From NCBI RefSeq assembly GCF_022832975.1, contig NZ_CP094846.1, forward strand, positions 62,001-126,000: 64,000 nucleotides of DNA, given 5' to 3'. Made by a program: the position numbers and the translations under genes. This DNA comes from Ornithobacterium rhinotracheale (GTDB lineage: Bacteria; Bacteroidota; Bacteroidia; Flavobacteriales; Weeksellaceae). Below are positions 8,652-17,384 of the stretch, piece after piece. The number at the start of each line of letters is the position of its first letter. Position 1 is the stretch's first letter. The notes below the pieces were generated by a model. It searched no databases. It saw nothing but the letters and a program-made list of their open reading frames with translations, and was not told the origin of the DNA.

Positions 8652-10082
8652 TTAGCGAACAACAGTGCTTGCTCCACCGAAACATGAAACAGATACTCTG
8701 TCTCCTTTTTTCTTACCTTGTTGGAAAGACATCTCTAAACTTGGTCCGTGAGCATTGTAGCTACTTGCCATTTTTTTAGCTCTACCACAAGATCTACTAT
8801 CTACTGCACATGCTTTGTTTGCAAAGTCTGCAGCTACCCAGTAAGCAGTAAGTTTTTGGTAAGTACTGCTACCACAGCTGTTTGCATTTGAACCGAAGAT
8901 TGATGCAATCAATTCGTATGGCGCACCATAACCTGGTTTATAGCTAGCTGCTTTTTTAGCCCAGTTTACTGCATTGCTTAAACTTCCTGTTTTGCTGTAA
9001 CTTACAGCGACATAGTAAGCAATATCTCCTTTTTTACTTCCTGAAGCATCGTTAAGCGCATCTTGGAACTTGCTAATTGCCGTTTTATAGTCTTTTCTAG
9101 AGAAGGCTCTTGCCCCTTCGGCGTAAGCTGAACCTGGTCCTGCACCTGCTTTGGCTTGTGGAGAAGCAGACTCTGTAGCTTGTGGATTTTTAAGTTTCCA
9201 CAAGTATGCGTATTGTTTATCTAGAGCATCCATGATTGGAGTATCGTAACAGTCCTTAGAAGCCAACTCTTGATATGAGCTGATAACCCAATCCATATCT
9301 TCTTTTTTAGCTTCAAATTCTTTTACATACATTGGCGCAATATTATCACAAGTGGTGTACTGAGATAGAATACCTTCCATAGAGTCTTGAATTTCAAGGA
9401 AGCTATCTTTTGCCGCTTGGGCGTTAGCCATTGTTTGCTCTTCGGCTTTGGTTAATTTTTTATTTGGATCTATGTTTTGTAAACTATCCAATTTTTCTGC
9501 TAATTTACCATACTCTAGCGAACGCATTTCGATGTTTTTCTCGGTCACTTCTTTAGTTTTGAAGTAAACTTTCAAAGCTTCATCAAATTGCAATTGACTT
9601 TCGTTTAATAACTCTAGAGCCGTTGTAAAGTAATTCAATACTGTAGAAGTTGAAAGTTTCTCTACATCTTCCGATGCGTTGAACAAATTTTTATATTCTT
9701 CGTAAATTTCTTTTTTGCTCTTAAGGTTATTGGCTAATTCATAGTTGATGATTTCTCCCTTCCAATAAGCAGGCTTATCATTTGGAAAAGCGGCAATTCT
9801 TTTCTGCAATAAATTCACGATTTCTTGCGCGTATTTTTGTCTTTCTGCATCAGAGGCAGCGTTTTGCGCTAGCTCATCAAGAATGGTTTCTCCAAAAATA
9901 TAGTAATTTACTTTTTTGCCAGGACATTTTTCAATTGCTTCTTTCAATACTGGATACGCTTCTGTGTATCCTTTCTTTTGCACTAATTGATTCAATTTAA
10001 TTTCATAAGCATCACAATTCTGAGCTTGCAAGCCCTGCAAACCAAAAAGCACTGCGGCACTTATTGTCAATAATTTTTTCAT
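8652..10082 (-). CDS. Secreted TPR-repeat protein
   Basis: A 476-residue protein starting MKKLLTISAAVLFGLQGLQAQ, a signal peptide cut after AQ. The frame is open further upstream, but that part overlaps the end of the preceding gene, so I start here; ATG 10088 is an equal alternative. The body is all-helical. It has clear TPR-like units near the C terminus (around 320-420: GSAYAEGARAFSRKDYKTAI, then KKGDIAYYVAVSYSKTGSLSNAVNWAKKA). Cysteines near the end (NSCGS, DSRSCGR, CFGG) may form disulfides. It is probably a periplasmic or outer-membrane scaffold. It lies in the OMP-TPR-lptC-CorC operon. The specific role is unknown. Confidence 0.85.
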   Translation of the reverse strand: MKKLLTISAAVLFGLQGLQAQNCDAYEIKLNQLVQKKGYTEAYPVLKEAIEKCPGKKVNYYIFGETILDELAQNAASDAERQKYAQEIVNLLQKRIAAFPNDKPAYWKGEIINYELANNLKSKKEIYEEYKNLFNASEDVEKLSTSTVLNYFTTALELLNESQLQFDEALKVYFKTKEVTEKNIEMRSLEYGKLAEKLDSLQNIDPNKKLTKAEEQTMANAQAAKDSFLEIQDSMEGILSQYTTCDNIAPMYVKEFEAKKEDMDWVISSYQELASKDCYDTPIMDALDKQYAYLWKLKNPQATESASPQAKAGAGPGSAYAEGARAFSRKDYKTAISKFQDALNDASGSKKGDIAYYVAVSYSKTGSLSNAVNWAKKAASYKPGYGAPYELIASIFGSNANSCGSSTYQKLTAYWVAADFANKACAVDSRSCGRAKKMASSYNAHGPSLEMSFQQGKKKGDRVSVSCFGGASTVVR

Positions 10083-10116
10083 TTTCATTTCTTTTTTGGT
10101 TAATATTACTAGTTTA

Positions 10117-11403
10117 TTAGTTGTATTTTCTTCTTTGGAACCAAGTATCATTGAGCGTAAAACTCAATTTTACATTGGCAAAATTCTCTTTAATTAAATT
10201 ATTTTTGGTGGTTCCTTGTTGACCAAACTGAACGCCAATATTAATTTCTGACGGGTCTGATGCTTTGCCTACAGGTAAACCTATTCCAAAAGCTATACCA
10301 TATTTTTCAATGCCTGTATCATTCAACCTGATTGGTGTTTTTTCGTAAAAAGCGCCAGCTCGGTATGTGGTACGAGACAAATAGTTTTTATAGCTATTGA
10401 TATTTGGGATTACATACCCTCCTAAAGATGCTTTAAATCTGTTGTTTAGCTGGACATGCTCGTTTTCTAATTTATATTTAGACATTTGGGTATAGTCTAC
10501 TTGCGCTGCGATATTCCATCGAAAACCTTCGCCATAGCTTACCCCAAAGCCTATATTCTGCGGCACTTTCACTTTTGTGTCTTTATTTTGCTCAAAAACA
10601 ACCTGCTGGCTATATTTCTCACCTGTCATAGGATTTAATAGATAATTTAAAATTCTATAATCTTGGTCTGAATTTAGTTCGTTTCCTAAGGTATAATTTA
10701 GCCCTATACTGAATCTTTTTGTTTCCTTAATCTTCTTGGTATAAAGGGCTCCACCAGTAAAAGTGAATCCCGTGATTCTATTTTTATTTTCAACCTCCGT
10801 CGTAAGTTGAGAAGGCATATATTTATCAAATTTATCAAAAAAAGGCCCATGTACCTCTGATTTGTTTAAATTCCCAAACAAATAACTAGCCTTAACCCCC
10901 AAAGCAAAGCTTTTACTCACATTGTAGGATGTAAACAACTGCAAACTATTAAGATCGCCATCGCCTTTGAAAGCGTTATACGCCGTTTGGCTCACTACTT
11001 TATTATCATAGCCTAGGGAATATAGTGGCTGAAAAGAAATCCCTCCTCTAAATTTTTCTCCCATCGGAAAAGCAAGGCTCAATTGCGACATATAAGCCGT
11101 ACTGCGTTGCGCTTTATTTGCACCATCATCAAACTCTGATGCATTCAAAGTTCCCTCGAAATTAAAACTAGTGTAGTTTAAATTAATGTTGGCAGCAGGA
11201 TTCATAAAATTGGCTTGAGAACCATAAGTAGATAAATATGAGGAATATACGCCCCCCATACCAAAAGTTGCCGCATTATTGCTTTGTCTGCTCTCTCCCA
11301 TTCCAAAAGAAGAATATGGAGAAACGGCTGTTTTCTGTGCCATACTTGGCAATGCCCCCGCCAAAAGTAAAAGGGTAAATAGAGCGTTTTTAACTTTAAC
11401 CAT
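10117..11403 (-). CDS. Outer-membrane beta-barrel protein (FadL/OMPP1-like)
   Basis: A 428-residue protein with a signal peptide ending SMAQ. The mature part starts KTAVSPYSSFGMGESRQSNNAATFGMGGVYSSY, a pattern seen in FadL/OMPP1-like barrels of Bacteroidota. The rest is alternating amphipathic strands with aromatic girdles. It ends LNDTWFQRRKYN, not in the classical terminal phenylalanine, although F and W lie close to the end. It is the first gene of an envelope operon with a TPR protein, lptC and a CorC/HlyC protein. In other Flavobacteriia the same barrel often follows coaX, which is absent here. The transported substrate is unknown. Confidence 0.82.
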   Translation of the reverse strand: MVKVKNALFTLLLLAGALPSMAQKTAVSPYSSFGMGESRQSNNAATFGMGGVYSSYLSTYGSQANFMNPAANINLNYTSFNFEGTLNASEFDDGANKAQRSTAYMSQLSLAFPMGEKFRGGISFQPLYSLGYDNKVVSQTAYNAFKGDGDLNSLQLFTSYNVSKSFALGVKASYLFGNLNKSEVHGPFFDKFDKYMPSQLTTEVENKNRITGFTFTGGALYTKKIKETKRFSIGLNYTLGNELNSDQDYRILNYLLNPMTGEKYSQQVVFEQNKDTKVKVPQNIGFGVSYGEGFRWNIAAQVDYTQMSKYKLENEHVQLNNRFKASLGGYVIPNINSYKNYLSRTTYRAGAFYEKTPIRLNDTGIEKYGIAFGIGLPVGKASDPSEINIGVQFGQQGTTKNNLIKENFANVKLSFTLNDTWFQRRKYN

Positions 11404-11634
11404 TCAGATATTGAATATGAATTAATAATCTGTGCAAATATGATAATTAATCGCTTAAATTAAAAATAGAATATGCGCTAAGGCTGTTAAATTCTCTAAA
11501 AGAGAATTTTTGGTATTTTTTTTTGAGCTAAAAATCTAGACAATAGCCCTATTTCATTTTTACAATTTCATAAAAAAAGAAAAAAAATAATAAATTTCAT
11601 TTTTAAACTAAAGGGTTTTGTCTTCTAAATTTGA

Positions 11635-11642
11635 TATTTTTG
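11635..11642 (+). promoter_or_regulatory. -7 box for xth
   Basis: TATTTTTG matches TAnnTTTG and lies 28 nt upstream of the xth ATG. The 267-bp gap at 11404-11670 otherwise holds only AT-rich sequence and the upstream region of the divergent OMP operon. Confidence 0.5.
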
Positions 11643-11670
11643 CAAAAAACAATTTTATACATTTTTTAGC

Positions 11671-12432
11671 ATGAAAATTATCTCTTACAATGTAAATGGA
11701 ATTAGAGCCGCTCTAAATAAGGGGTTTATAGAATGGCTTAAAAATTCAGCCCCAGACATAGTATGCTTACAGGAAGTAAAAGCCAATAAAGAGCAAGTGG
11801 AACTCTCTGAATTTGAAGCCCTAGGATACCACATTTATTGGAATCCTGCCAACAAAAAGGGCTATAGTGGTGTCGCTATTTTGTCCAAAAAAGAGCCACT
11901 ACAGGTGGAGTGTAATACGGGAATTCCGAGCATGGATGGCGAGGGGCGTGTCATTCGTGCTGATTTTGAGGACTTTTCCCTCATCTCCCTCTATGTTCCT
12001 AGCGGAACAAATCTCAACCGTTTAGGCTTTAAGCTTGATTTTTGCAATGATTTCGCCAACTACATTCACCAACTTCAAAGGAAATATCCAAATTTAATTA
12101 TTTGTGGCGACTACAACATCTGCCATGAAGCGATCGACATTCACGATCCCGTTCGTTTAAAAAATGTCTCTGGTTTCTTGCCCGTTGAGCGCGAATGGAT
12201 GACGCATTATATGAATCATTGCAATCTTGTTGATGCTTTTCGCGTGTTTAATGACCAACCTGAGCAATATACTTGGTGGAGCTACAGAGCAAACGCCAAA
12301 CAAAACAACAAAGGCTGGAGAATTGATTACCATATGGTGAGCGAAAGCCTCAAATCTAGGCTTAAACGCAGTGTAATCCTCCCTGAAGTGAATTTCTCGG
12401 ATCATTGTCCAATTCTGCTAGAAATAGAATAA
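11671..12432 (+). CDS. xth: Exodeoxyribonuclease III (AP endonuclease)
   Basis: A 253-residue enzyme of the exonuclease III/APE1 family that cuts DNA 5' of abasic sites in base-excision repair. It starts KIISYNVNGIRAA. The metal-binding glutamate is in CLQEVKA and the catalytic Asp/Asn are in GDYNICH. GWRIDYHMVS and the C-terminal SDHCPILLEIE supply the remaining Asp-His pair. Length is normal and there is no signal peptide, so it is cytoplasmic. It is a single-gene unit with its own -7 box and a terminator shared with the convergent DUF4270 gene. Confidence 0.96.
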   Translation: MKIISYNVNGIRAALNKGFIEWLKNSAPDIVCLQEVKANKEQVELSEFEALGYHIYWNPANKKGYSGVAILSKKEPLQVECNTGIPSMDGEGRVIRADFEDFSLISLYVPSGTNLNRLGFKLDFCNDFANYIHQLQRKYPNLIICGDYNICHEAIDIHDPVRLKNVSGFLPVEREWMTHYMNHCNLVDAFRVFNDQPEQYTWWSYRANAKQNNKGWRIDYHMVSESLKSRLKRSVILPEVNFSDHCPILLEIE

Positions 12433-12448
12433 AACCTAAAAAAACACA

Positions 12449-12479
12449 AAAAAAGGGAATCATTTAGATTCCCTTTTTT
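12449..12479. terminator. Bidirectional terminator between xth and DUF4270 gene
   Basis: AAAAAGGGAATC - ATTTA - GATTCCCTTTTT. A symmetric hairpin has an A-run before it and a T-run after it, so it can stop transcription from both convergent genes. Confidence 0.85.
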
Positions 12480-12498
12480 ATATGTAAAATATCTATTT

Positions 12499-14136
12499 CT
12501 ATGGATTTGTATAAGAAACCTCTATTTTCAAGTTTGATTGATCCAAAATTAATCGATAAGGATTATAAATACTATTGCTCGCGTTATAAGCTGATGGGGT
12601 AAAGAATAATTGCCCAGAATTTGGATAATTCCCTAACATTAAGCGCAAATCATCCTTCGGCTCACCTTTTTCTACAATGTTTTTCAAAAATTGAGTGATA
12701 TGCAACACATAGCCTTTATCTTTCTGATTATATTTTTCACTAACTATGCTGAAAGGAAAAACCGCATAATCTGGCAAAACTTTTTTCTGAGTATCGTTGT
12801 ATAAATACAAATAATTTGGCAACGGAAGTGCCCCTTGAGCCGAAAAATTAGGCGATAGCGTAATGACAGCATCTGTTATAGATAAATGTTCTTCGTTAAA
12901 CTTCTTGCGAAGCGCCTCGATTTGCACCCCATCTAGTGAAAGCCTAACGCTATTGCCCCCCATACCAGATAAAAACAATTTACCTCCGTCTAGTTTTGCC
13001 CCTACATTACTGATTTGGCTCTGCGTCACAGCATAATACCCCATATCGTTCATAGTTTCCGACCCCATGATAAATTCATACGAAGCCGCCAAACGCTTAT
13101 GCGTAGAATGCACATTACACTTTTCTTCTCTATCGTCTACATTATTTTTATTTTCGTCTTTAAAGTTTGGATTATCATAACTATAAAACATCAGCACTTT
13201 AGCCTTCGCAGGATCGAAGTTAAGAATAAAGCCGTTACTACTATTAGTACTTATTTTTATACCATTTATAACATTGTTTATAAATGTCACTTGATCAGAA
13301 CCATTATTTGGCTGTTTTATAAATAGAGCCTCAAATGTATTAGAAAGCTCATCTAATCTTATTCTATAAGACGGAACACTTTCTGAAGAAAATTCCTTAG
13401 CCCCTTGCCCCTTGCTGTTCTTTTTGGAAGAAACAATTGTTTTTCGCACCCATGCAGTGTTGCCTATAGTTTTTTCACCCAAAAGTTTTCCAGTAGCAAA
13501 ACCTTTATTAGACATCAGTTGATCTTTGATTGTACCCATATTTTCAGTCACCAAATGTACTTGTAAATTTATTTTTGCGGATTTGTCCCCATAAATAGAA
13601 TCTACCGAAAATTTTAACGAACGATGAAAAGTATAGGCTGTATCTTTCACAGAGCATTTACCATCAGCCGTATCCAATGTATAAGCCGTATTTACCAATT
13701 TTTCTTTTACAGACAATGTATCTTTCTTATTAAAAGAAGCCACTGGCAATACCAAAACCACAGAATCCACTTTGGCATTTTTCCCAAAAGATGGATTCAA
13801 AGCACTTAGACGCAATTGGCTATAAAAAGCTGCTTGAGTTTTACCAAAGACAGGCTCATTATACACCCCTACGCTTGCACCGCTTATAGTACTCTGCACA
13901 TTTCCTCGAACACCTGGAATTTCAATCAACACTTGCGACACCGCTTTGCCCGAAGCTACAGGCTCTGGTGCTAAATTAGTTGCTGAAAGCGCAATGGATG
14001 CTTTTTCTGTTTTAATTGAATTACTAGATAGAATATTTGCTCCCACAGGATTATCCCCCTGCTCACAGCTTCCAAAGATAAAGAACCCTGCTAGCAAAAG
14101 AGCGAATTCCTTAATTTTTAAAAATTTGTTTTTCAT
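12499..14136 (-). CDS. DUF4270 lipoprotein
   Basis: A 545-residue lipoprotein. I start it at MKNKFLKIKEF, with lipobox FGSC (cysteine 24). The open frame continues upstream into the glycogen-synthase-like gene and lacks signal character there. The mature start, EQGDNPVGANIL, and the beta-rich body with repeated segments about strand-forming DSVVLVLPV match the DUF4270 family, which is common in Flavobacteriia and of unknown role. It starts 4 bp after the upstream gene ends, so the two are co-transcribed. A surface or periplasmic location is inferred from the lipobox. The DUF assignment is from memory of the family context (panC, glycogen synthase, DUF4270). Confidence 0.8.
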   Translation of the reverse strand: MKNKFLKIKEFALLLAGFFIFGSCEQGDNPVGANILSSNSIKTEKASIALSATNLAPEPVASGKAVSQVLIEIPGVRGNVQSTISGASVGVYNEPVFGKTQAAFYSQLRLSALNPSFGKNAKVDSVVLVLPVASFNKKDTLSVKEKLVNTAYTLDTADGKCSVKDTAYTFHRSLKFSVDSIYGDKSAKINLQVHLVTENMGTIKDQLMSNKGFATGKLLGEKTIGNTAWVRKTIVSSKKNSKGQGAKEFSSESVPSYRIRLDELSNTFEALFIKQPNNGSDQVTFINNVINGIKISTNSSNGFILNFDPAKAKVLMFYSYDNPNFKDENKNNVDDREEKCNVHSTHKRLAASYEFIMGSETMNDMGYYAVTQSQISNVGAKLDGGKLFLSGMGGNSVRLSLDGVQIEALRKKFNEEHLSITDAVITLSPNFSAQGALPLPNYLYLYNDTQKKVLPDYAVFPFSIVSEKYNQKDKGYVLHITQFLKNIVEKGEPKDDLRLMLGNYPNSGQLFFTPSAYNASNSIYNPYRLILDQSNLKIEVSYTNP

Positions 14137-14140
14137 GTAT

Positions 14141-14947
14141 TTATTCTTCGTCTTCTTCCCCTTTGATGATTTCAGCATACAAATCCTTAAGTGGCAATTC
14201 TGAATCAAAAGGTTTAAAAAGTTTTTTGGTAGATTGAATGTAATCTCTTACTTCTTCTGGAATCACCTCATCTCCTTGAATCACTAAATCTGAGTGATCT
14301 ACCCCCAGCTTTAAAATGTTATTAAAATTAGGTTTTTCTAAATGTTTAAATGATTTTTTAGCAATTTTATCAAATGCCACTTTCTTAGTAACTTCACTGC
14401 TTAACTCCCCCTTGAATGGCGTATCAAAAACCGAATAAACCATTTTCACCTCATTAAAGAAAGCATCATCAGAATAATATTTTTTTAAGTAAAGAGGCAA
14501 AAAAGACGACATCCAGCCTTGCGCATGGATGATATCTGGCTTCCAATTGAGTTTTTTTACGGTTTCTAAAATCCCTTTGGTAAAGAAAATAGCTCTCTCG
14601 TCATTATTTTCAAAAAACACACCCGTTTCCTCATCCTCATAGATTCCCTTGTGCTTAAAATAATCATCGTTATCTATGAAATACACCTGCATTTTCTCAG
14701 TAGGCAAAGTCGCTACCTTTATGATTAAAGGCTGGTCTAAATCATTGATAATGATATTCATCCCAGAAAGGCGAATCACCTCATGCAATTGGTGTCTACG
14801 CTCATTAATCATACCGAATTTTGGCATAAAAATCCTCACCTCGTTACCCTCTGCACTTGCCTTTCTCGGCAACTCCAAGGAAGCATTAGACAAAGTGTTT
14901 TCTGGAGTGTACGGGTTTAGCTCTGTAGAAACGTATAAAATGCGCAT
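14141..14947 (-). CDS. Single-domain glycogen/starch synthase-like protein
   Basis: A 268-residue protein matching only the N-terminal GT5 domain of GlgA: MRILYVSTELNPY at the start, EVRIFMPKFGMINERRHQLHEV, and KPDIIHAQGWMSSFLPLYLK. Full GlgA is about 480 residues with a second Rossmann domain that binds ADP-glucose; that half is missing, and no remnant is seen downstream. The lysine-glycine-glycine motif normally found near residue 15 is replaced by TPENTLSN. The C-terminal tail is acidic (EIIKGEEDEE). This short form recurs in Flavobacteriia beside panC and a DUF4270 lipoprotein, so it is probably an established paralogue rather than a broken gene. Glycogen synthesis by it alone is unlikely. 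Confidence 0.75.
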   Translation of the reverse strand: MRILYVSTELNPYTPENTLSNASLELPRKASAEGNEVRIFMPKFGMINERRHQLHEVIRLSGMNIIINDLDQPLIIKVATLPTEKMQVYFIDNDDYFKHKGIYEDEETGVFFENNDERAIFFTKGILETVKKLNWKPDIIHAQGWMSSFLPLYLKKYYSDDAFFNEVKMVYSVFDTPFKGELSSEVTKKVAFDKIAKKSFKHLEKPNFNNILKLGVDHSDLVIQGDEVIPEEVRDYIQSTKKLFKPFDSELPLKDLYAEIIKGEEDEE

Positions 14948-14998
14948 AATTTTGTGTTTTTTATTTCCTTAAAAAAATATTTCACAGGAGAATATGTG

Positions 14999-15006
14999 CA
15001 AAAATA
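14999..15006 (-). promoter_or_regulatory. -7 box for the glycogen-synthase-like/DUF4270 unit
   Basis: TATTTTTG on the minus strand, 51 nt upstream of the ATG at 14947 and divergent from the panC promoter. Confidence 0.45.
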
Positions 15007-15016
15007 CAAAATTTCA

Positions 15017-15046
15017 TTGAAATTTAAGTTTATAAATGTAGCTTTG
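15017..15046 (+). promoter_or_regulatory. panC promoter (-33 TTG and -7 TAGCTTTG)
   Basis: TTG at 15017-15019 and TAGCTTTG at 15039-15046 are separated by 19 nt, an almost ideal Bacteroidota sigma-ABfr-type promoter. The RNA start would be near 15052, giving a leader of about 26 nt. Confidence 0.65.
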
Positions 15047-15077
15047 CCTGATTTTAATAAAGTTTTAAACTTTCAGC

Positions 15078-15920
15078 ATGAAAAAAATCCACACCACTCA
15101 GGAGATGAAAAACTGGGTAGCAAGCCAGCGAAAACTGAAGAAAACCATTGGCTTTGTTCCCACAATGGGGGCTCTACATGCGGGACACCTCTCTCTCATC
15201 AAGCAATGTAAAGCAGACAACGATATTTGTGTAGCTTCGGTTTTCGTGAACCCTACGCAGTTCAATAATCCAGAAGATTTAGAAAAATACCCAAGGCACC
15301 CAGAAAAAGATGCCGAGCTGCTCGAGAGCGTAGATTGTGACGCGGTATTTTTCCCAACAGTAGAAGATATTTATCCCGAAGGCGAAAAATCAGAAACTTT
15401 TGATTTCAATGGGCTTGAAAATCAAATGGAAGGCAAGTTCCGTCCAGGGCATTTTGATGGCGTGGGTACCATCGTGAATAAATTTTTTGAAATCATTCAG
15501 CCCGATCGCGCTTATTTTGGCGAAAAAGATTTTCAGCAGTTGCGCATCATCCAAACAATGGTCGAGAAAAAGGGTCACCACATCGAAATCGTGCCAATGC
15601 CTATCTTTAGAGAAGACGACGGGCTTGCGATGAGCTCTCGCAATCAGCGATTAAGTCCTGAATTTAGAAATGCTTCGCCTAGGATTTACGAAATATTAAA
15701 AGAAGTAAATTCGCTTAAAAACGATTTTTCGCCCCAAGAGGTAAAACAAAGGATAGAAGAACTCTTCGCTCAAACTGATTTGGAATTGGAATATTTTGTA
15801 ATCTGTGATGAAGAAACACTCCACGAAATCAACGATTGGAAGGACAGCGAAAATATTCGTGCTTTTGTAGCAGCCTACGCAGGAGATATCCGTTTAATCG
15901 ATAATTTAAAAATCGATTAA
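15078..15920 (+). CDS. panC: Pantothenate synthetase (pantoate--beta-alanine ligase)
   Basis: A 280-residue cytoplasmic enzyme that joins pantoate and beta-alanine using ATP, the last step of vitamin B5 synthesis. Diagnostic motifs are GFVPTMGALHAGHLSLI (the HxGH nucleotidyl-transfer motif), FVNPTQFNNPEDLEKYPR, YFGEKDFQQL and the KMSKS-like GLAMSSRNQRLSPE. Length is normal. It has a near-consensus promoter and its own terminator. Its beta-alanine supplier panD lies 1.1 kb downstream but is separated by an oppositely oriented repeat-protein gene, so the two are not one operon. Confidence 0.96.
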   Translation: MKKIHTTQEMKNWVASQRKLKKTIGFVPTMGALHAGHLSLIKQCKADNDICVASVFVNPTQFNNPEDLEKYPRHPEKDAELLESVDCDAVFFPTVEDIYPEGEKSETFDFNGLENQMEGKFRPGHFDGVGTIVNKFFEIIQPDRAYFGEKDFQQLRIIQTMVEKKGHHIEIVPMPIFREDDGLAMSSRNQRLSPEFRNASPRIYEILKEVNSLKNDFSPQEVKQRIEELFAQTDLELEYFVICDEETLHEINDWKDSENIRAFVAAYAGDIRLIDNLKID

Positions 15921-15941
15921 ATTCCATTTTTTTAATTTACA

Positions 15942-15980
15942 AAGCGTATTTCAAAAAATATCGAAATACGCTTTTTTTTT
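15942..15980 (+). terminator. panC terminator
   Basis: Inverted repeat AAGCGTATTTC / GAAATACGCTT (11-bp stem, 10-nt loop) followed by nine T. Confidence 0.85.
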
Positions 15981-15995
15981 ATTTTTGATGCGATT

Positions 15996-16814
15996 TTAAA
16001 ATCTACTTTGATTGAATAATTTATTTCCACCAACACTATAAATCTCATCATCTGAATCATATACAATTTTGACGTGCCCCACCTTGTTTACTCTCTCATC
16101 TGAATCATAGGAAATAGAAACACCGTCTACATCAACCACTCTATTTTCATAATTGTATTTCACTCTTGCTTCTCCCACTCTGCTTATTCTATCGTCAAAA
16201 TCATAAGAGATTCTACTATCTCTCATTCGCTCTACTCTTTTATCTAAATCATACGAAATTCGAGTACCGCCAATTTTCTCCAATCGTTTGTCAAAATTGT
16301 AAGAAATTCTCTTATCACCTATTTTTTCAACATTTCCAGAAAAATCATAAGAAATCCTTACACCTCCTATTTTCTCTATTTTATTAGAAAAAAATTCGTA
16401 CGAAATCCGTGTATCACCCACTTTTTCTATCCTTCCATCTAAATCATAAGAAATCGATTTATTTCTAAATCTGCTTAAATCTCCCGAATCAAAAGAATAA
16501 GCAAAAAAGTCGTCATACGCATCCGAATAAACCACATATCCTCTAACTTTACCTTTTCGGCTTAAGATAAATCCATCACAAATAAAATTGAAATCACCAT
16601 TCATAGCCACAGCAAACCAAATATTACTCTGCTTGATTATTTTAAATGGCTTTTGGCAAATTTTCCCTTCCATATTCATGCTAAAACTTACACCATTTAT
16701 CGTGAAAATTTTAGATAAATTATAATCTGATCCACTATTACAAAAAATCGTTCTTTGAGAATAAACAGCGGATAACAAGAACATCAATAAAAACAGAGAT
16801 AAAGCTTTTTTCAT
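15996..16814 (-). CDS. Secreted protein with nine tandem 16-residue YD-like repeats
   Basis: A 272-residue protein with a signal peptide (MKKALSLFLLMFLLSAVYSQ). A non-repeated part (about 21-120) comes before nine consecutive 16-residue repeats at residues 121-265. The consensus is roughly I-S-Y-D-x-D-x-R-(I/V)-x-K-(I/V)-G-x-x-R; only the second copy is one residue longer. The Tyr-Asp pairs and Gly/Arg spacing recall YD/RHS repeats, but the period is shorter than the usual 20-22. A regular beta-strand stack on the cell surface or in the periplasm is likely. It carries no lipobox or T9SS C-terminal domain that I can see. It lies alone on the minus strand between panC and panD. Function unknown. 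Confidence 0.8.
   Translation of the reverse strand: MKKALSLFLLMFLLSAVYSQRTIFCNSGSDYNLSKIFTINGVSFSMNMEGKICQKPFKIIKQSNIWFAVAMNGDFNFICDGFILSRKGKVRGYVVYSDAYDDFFAYSFDSGDLSRFRNKSISYDLDGRIEKVGDTRISYEFFSNKIEKIGGVRISYDFSGNVEKIGDKRISYNFDKRLEKIGGTRISYDLDKRVERMRDSRISYDFDDRISRVGEARVKYNYENRVVDVDGVSISYDSDERVNKVGHVKIVYDSDDEIYSVGGNKLFNQSRF
16020..16454 (-). repeat. Nine-copy 48-bp coding tandem repeat
   Basis: This DNA encodes the nine 16-residue repeats. The copies differ clearly at nucleotide level, so the array is old or under selection at protein level rather than a recent slippage product. Confidence 0.75.
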
Positions 16815-17013
16815 GATAGATATATTTTAAATGAAAGTTAAATCGTCTTTTTATTTTGATAGATATCAACAATCATACTTTTTTGCAATAAAACAAAGGA
16901 CAATTCATTTTTTTAACACATTACAAATCAATTAAATCTATAATAAATCCGCAGATTATATTCTTTTCTGAAATTGCACACAAATTAAATAAGTACATAA
17001 AAATTATTTGATT

Positions 17014-17021
17014 TATCTTTG
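17014..17021 (+). promoter_or_regulatory. -7 box for panD, very close to the start codon
   Basis: TATCTTTG ends only 5 nt before the first ATG (17027). Transcription would start at or near that ATG. The second ATG at 17039 would leave a leader of about 12 nt. Confidence 0.5.
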
Positions 17022-17026
17022 CGCCC

Positions 17027-17377
17027 ATGTTACTAAATATGTTTAAATCTAAAATCCACCGCGTTACTGTAACGGGGGCGGAGCTCAACTACATCGGAAG
17101 CATCACAATAGACCAAGATTTGGTAGATGCAGCTAACATGTTGGAGGGCGAAAAAGTACAAATTGTAAACATAAACAACGGCGAACGCCTTGAGACTTAT
17201 ATCATTTGTGGCGAGCGTGGCTCCGGCGAAATCGTACTGAATGGTCCTGCAGCAAGAAAGGTGCAAAAAGGCGATCAAGTCATCATTATCGCTTATGCGC
17301 AAATGACTGAAGAGGAGGCTAGAAACTTTCAACCCACGGTGATTTTCCCTAACGAAAAAACGAATTTACTGAAATAA
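17027..17377 (+). CDS. panD: Aspartate 1-decarboxylase precursor
   Basis: A 116-residue pyruvoyl-dependent enzyme that makes beta-alanine from aspartate for pantothenate. It contains [24 protein letters not shown], where self-cleavage at Gly-Ser (YIG/S) creates the pyruvoyl group. It also has [17 protein letters not shown] and NGPAARK, as in typical PanD. The start may be ATG 17027 (MLLNMFK) or ATG 17039 (MFKSK); the promoter position leaves both possible. The next gene starts 8 bp after the stop, so the two are probably co-transcribed. Confidence 0.96.
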   Translation: MLLNMFKSKIHRVTVTGAELNYIGSITIDQDLVDAANMLEGEKVQIVNINNGERLETYIICGERGSGEIVLNGPAARKVQKGDQVIIIAYAQMTEEEARNFQPTVIFPNEKTNLLK

Positions 17378-17384
17378 TTTTTTC

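Noticed and set aside
11404-11670. Possible RNA gene or coaX remnant upstream of the OMP operon
   Set aside because: I see no open frame, tRNA-like cloverleaf or conserved coaX motif; only AT-rich sequence and the xth -7 box.
14954-15211. A plus-strand frame overlapping the panC start in another frame
   Set aside because: It covers the panC promoter and the first part of panC out of frame, and has no homology features.
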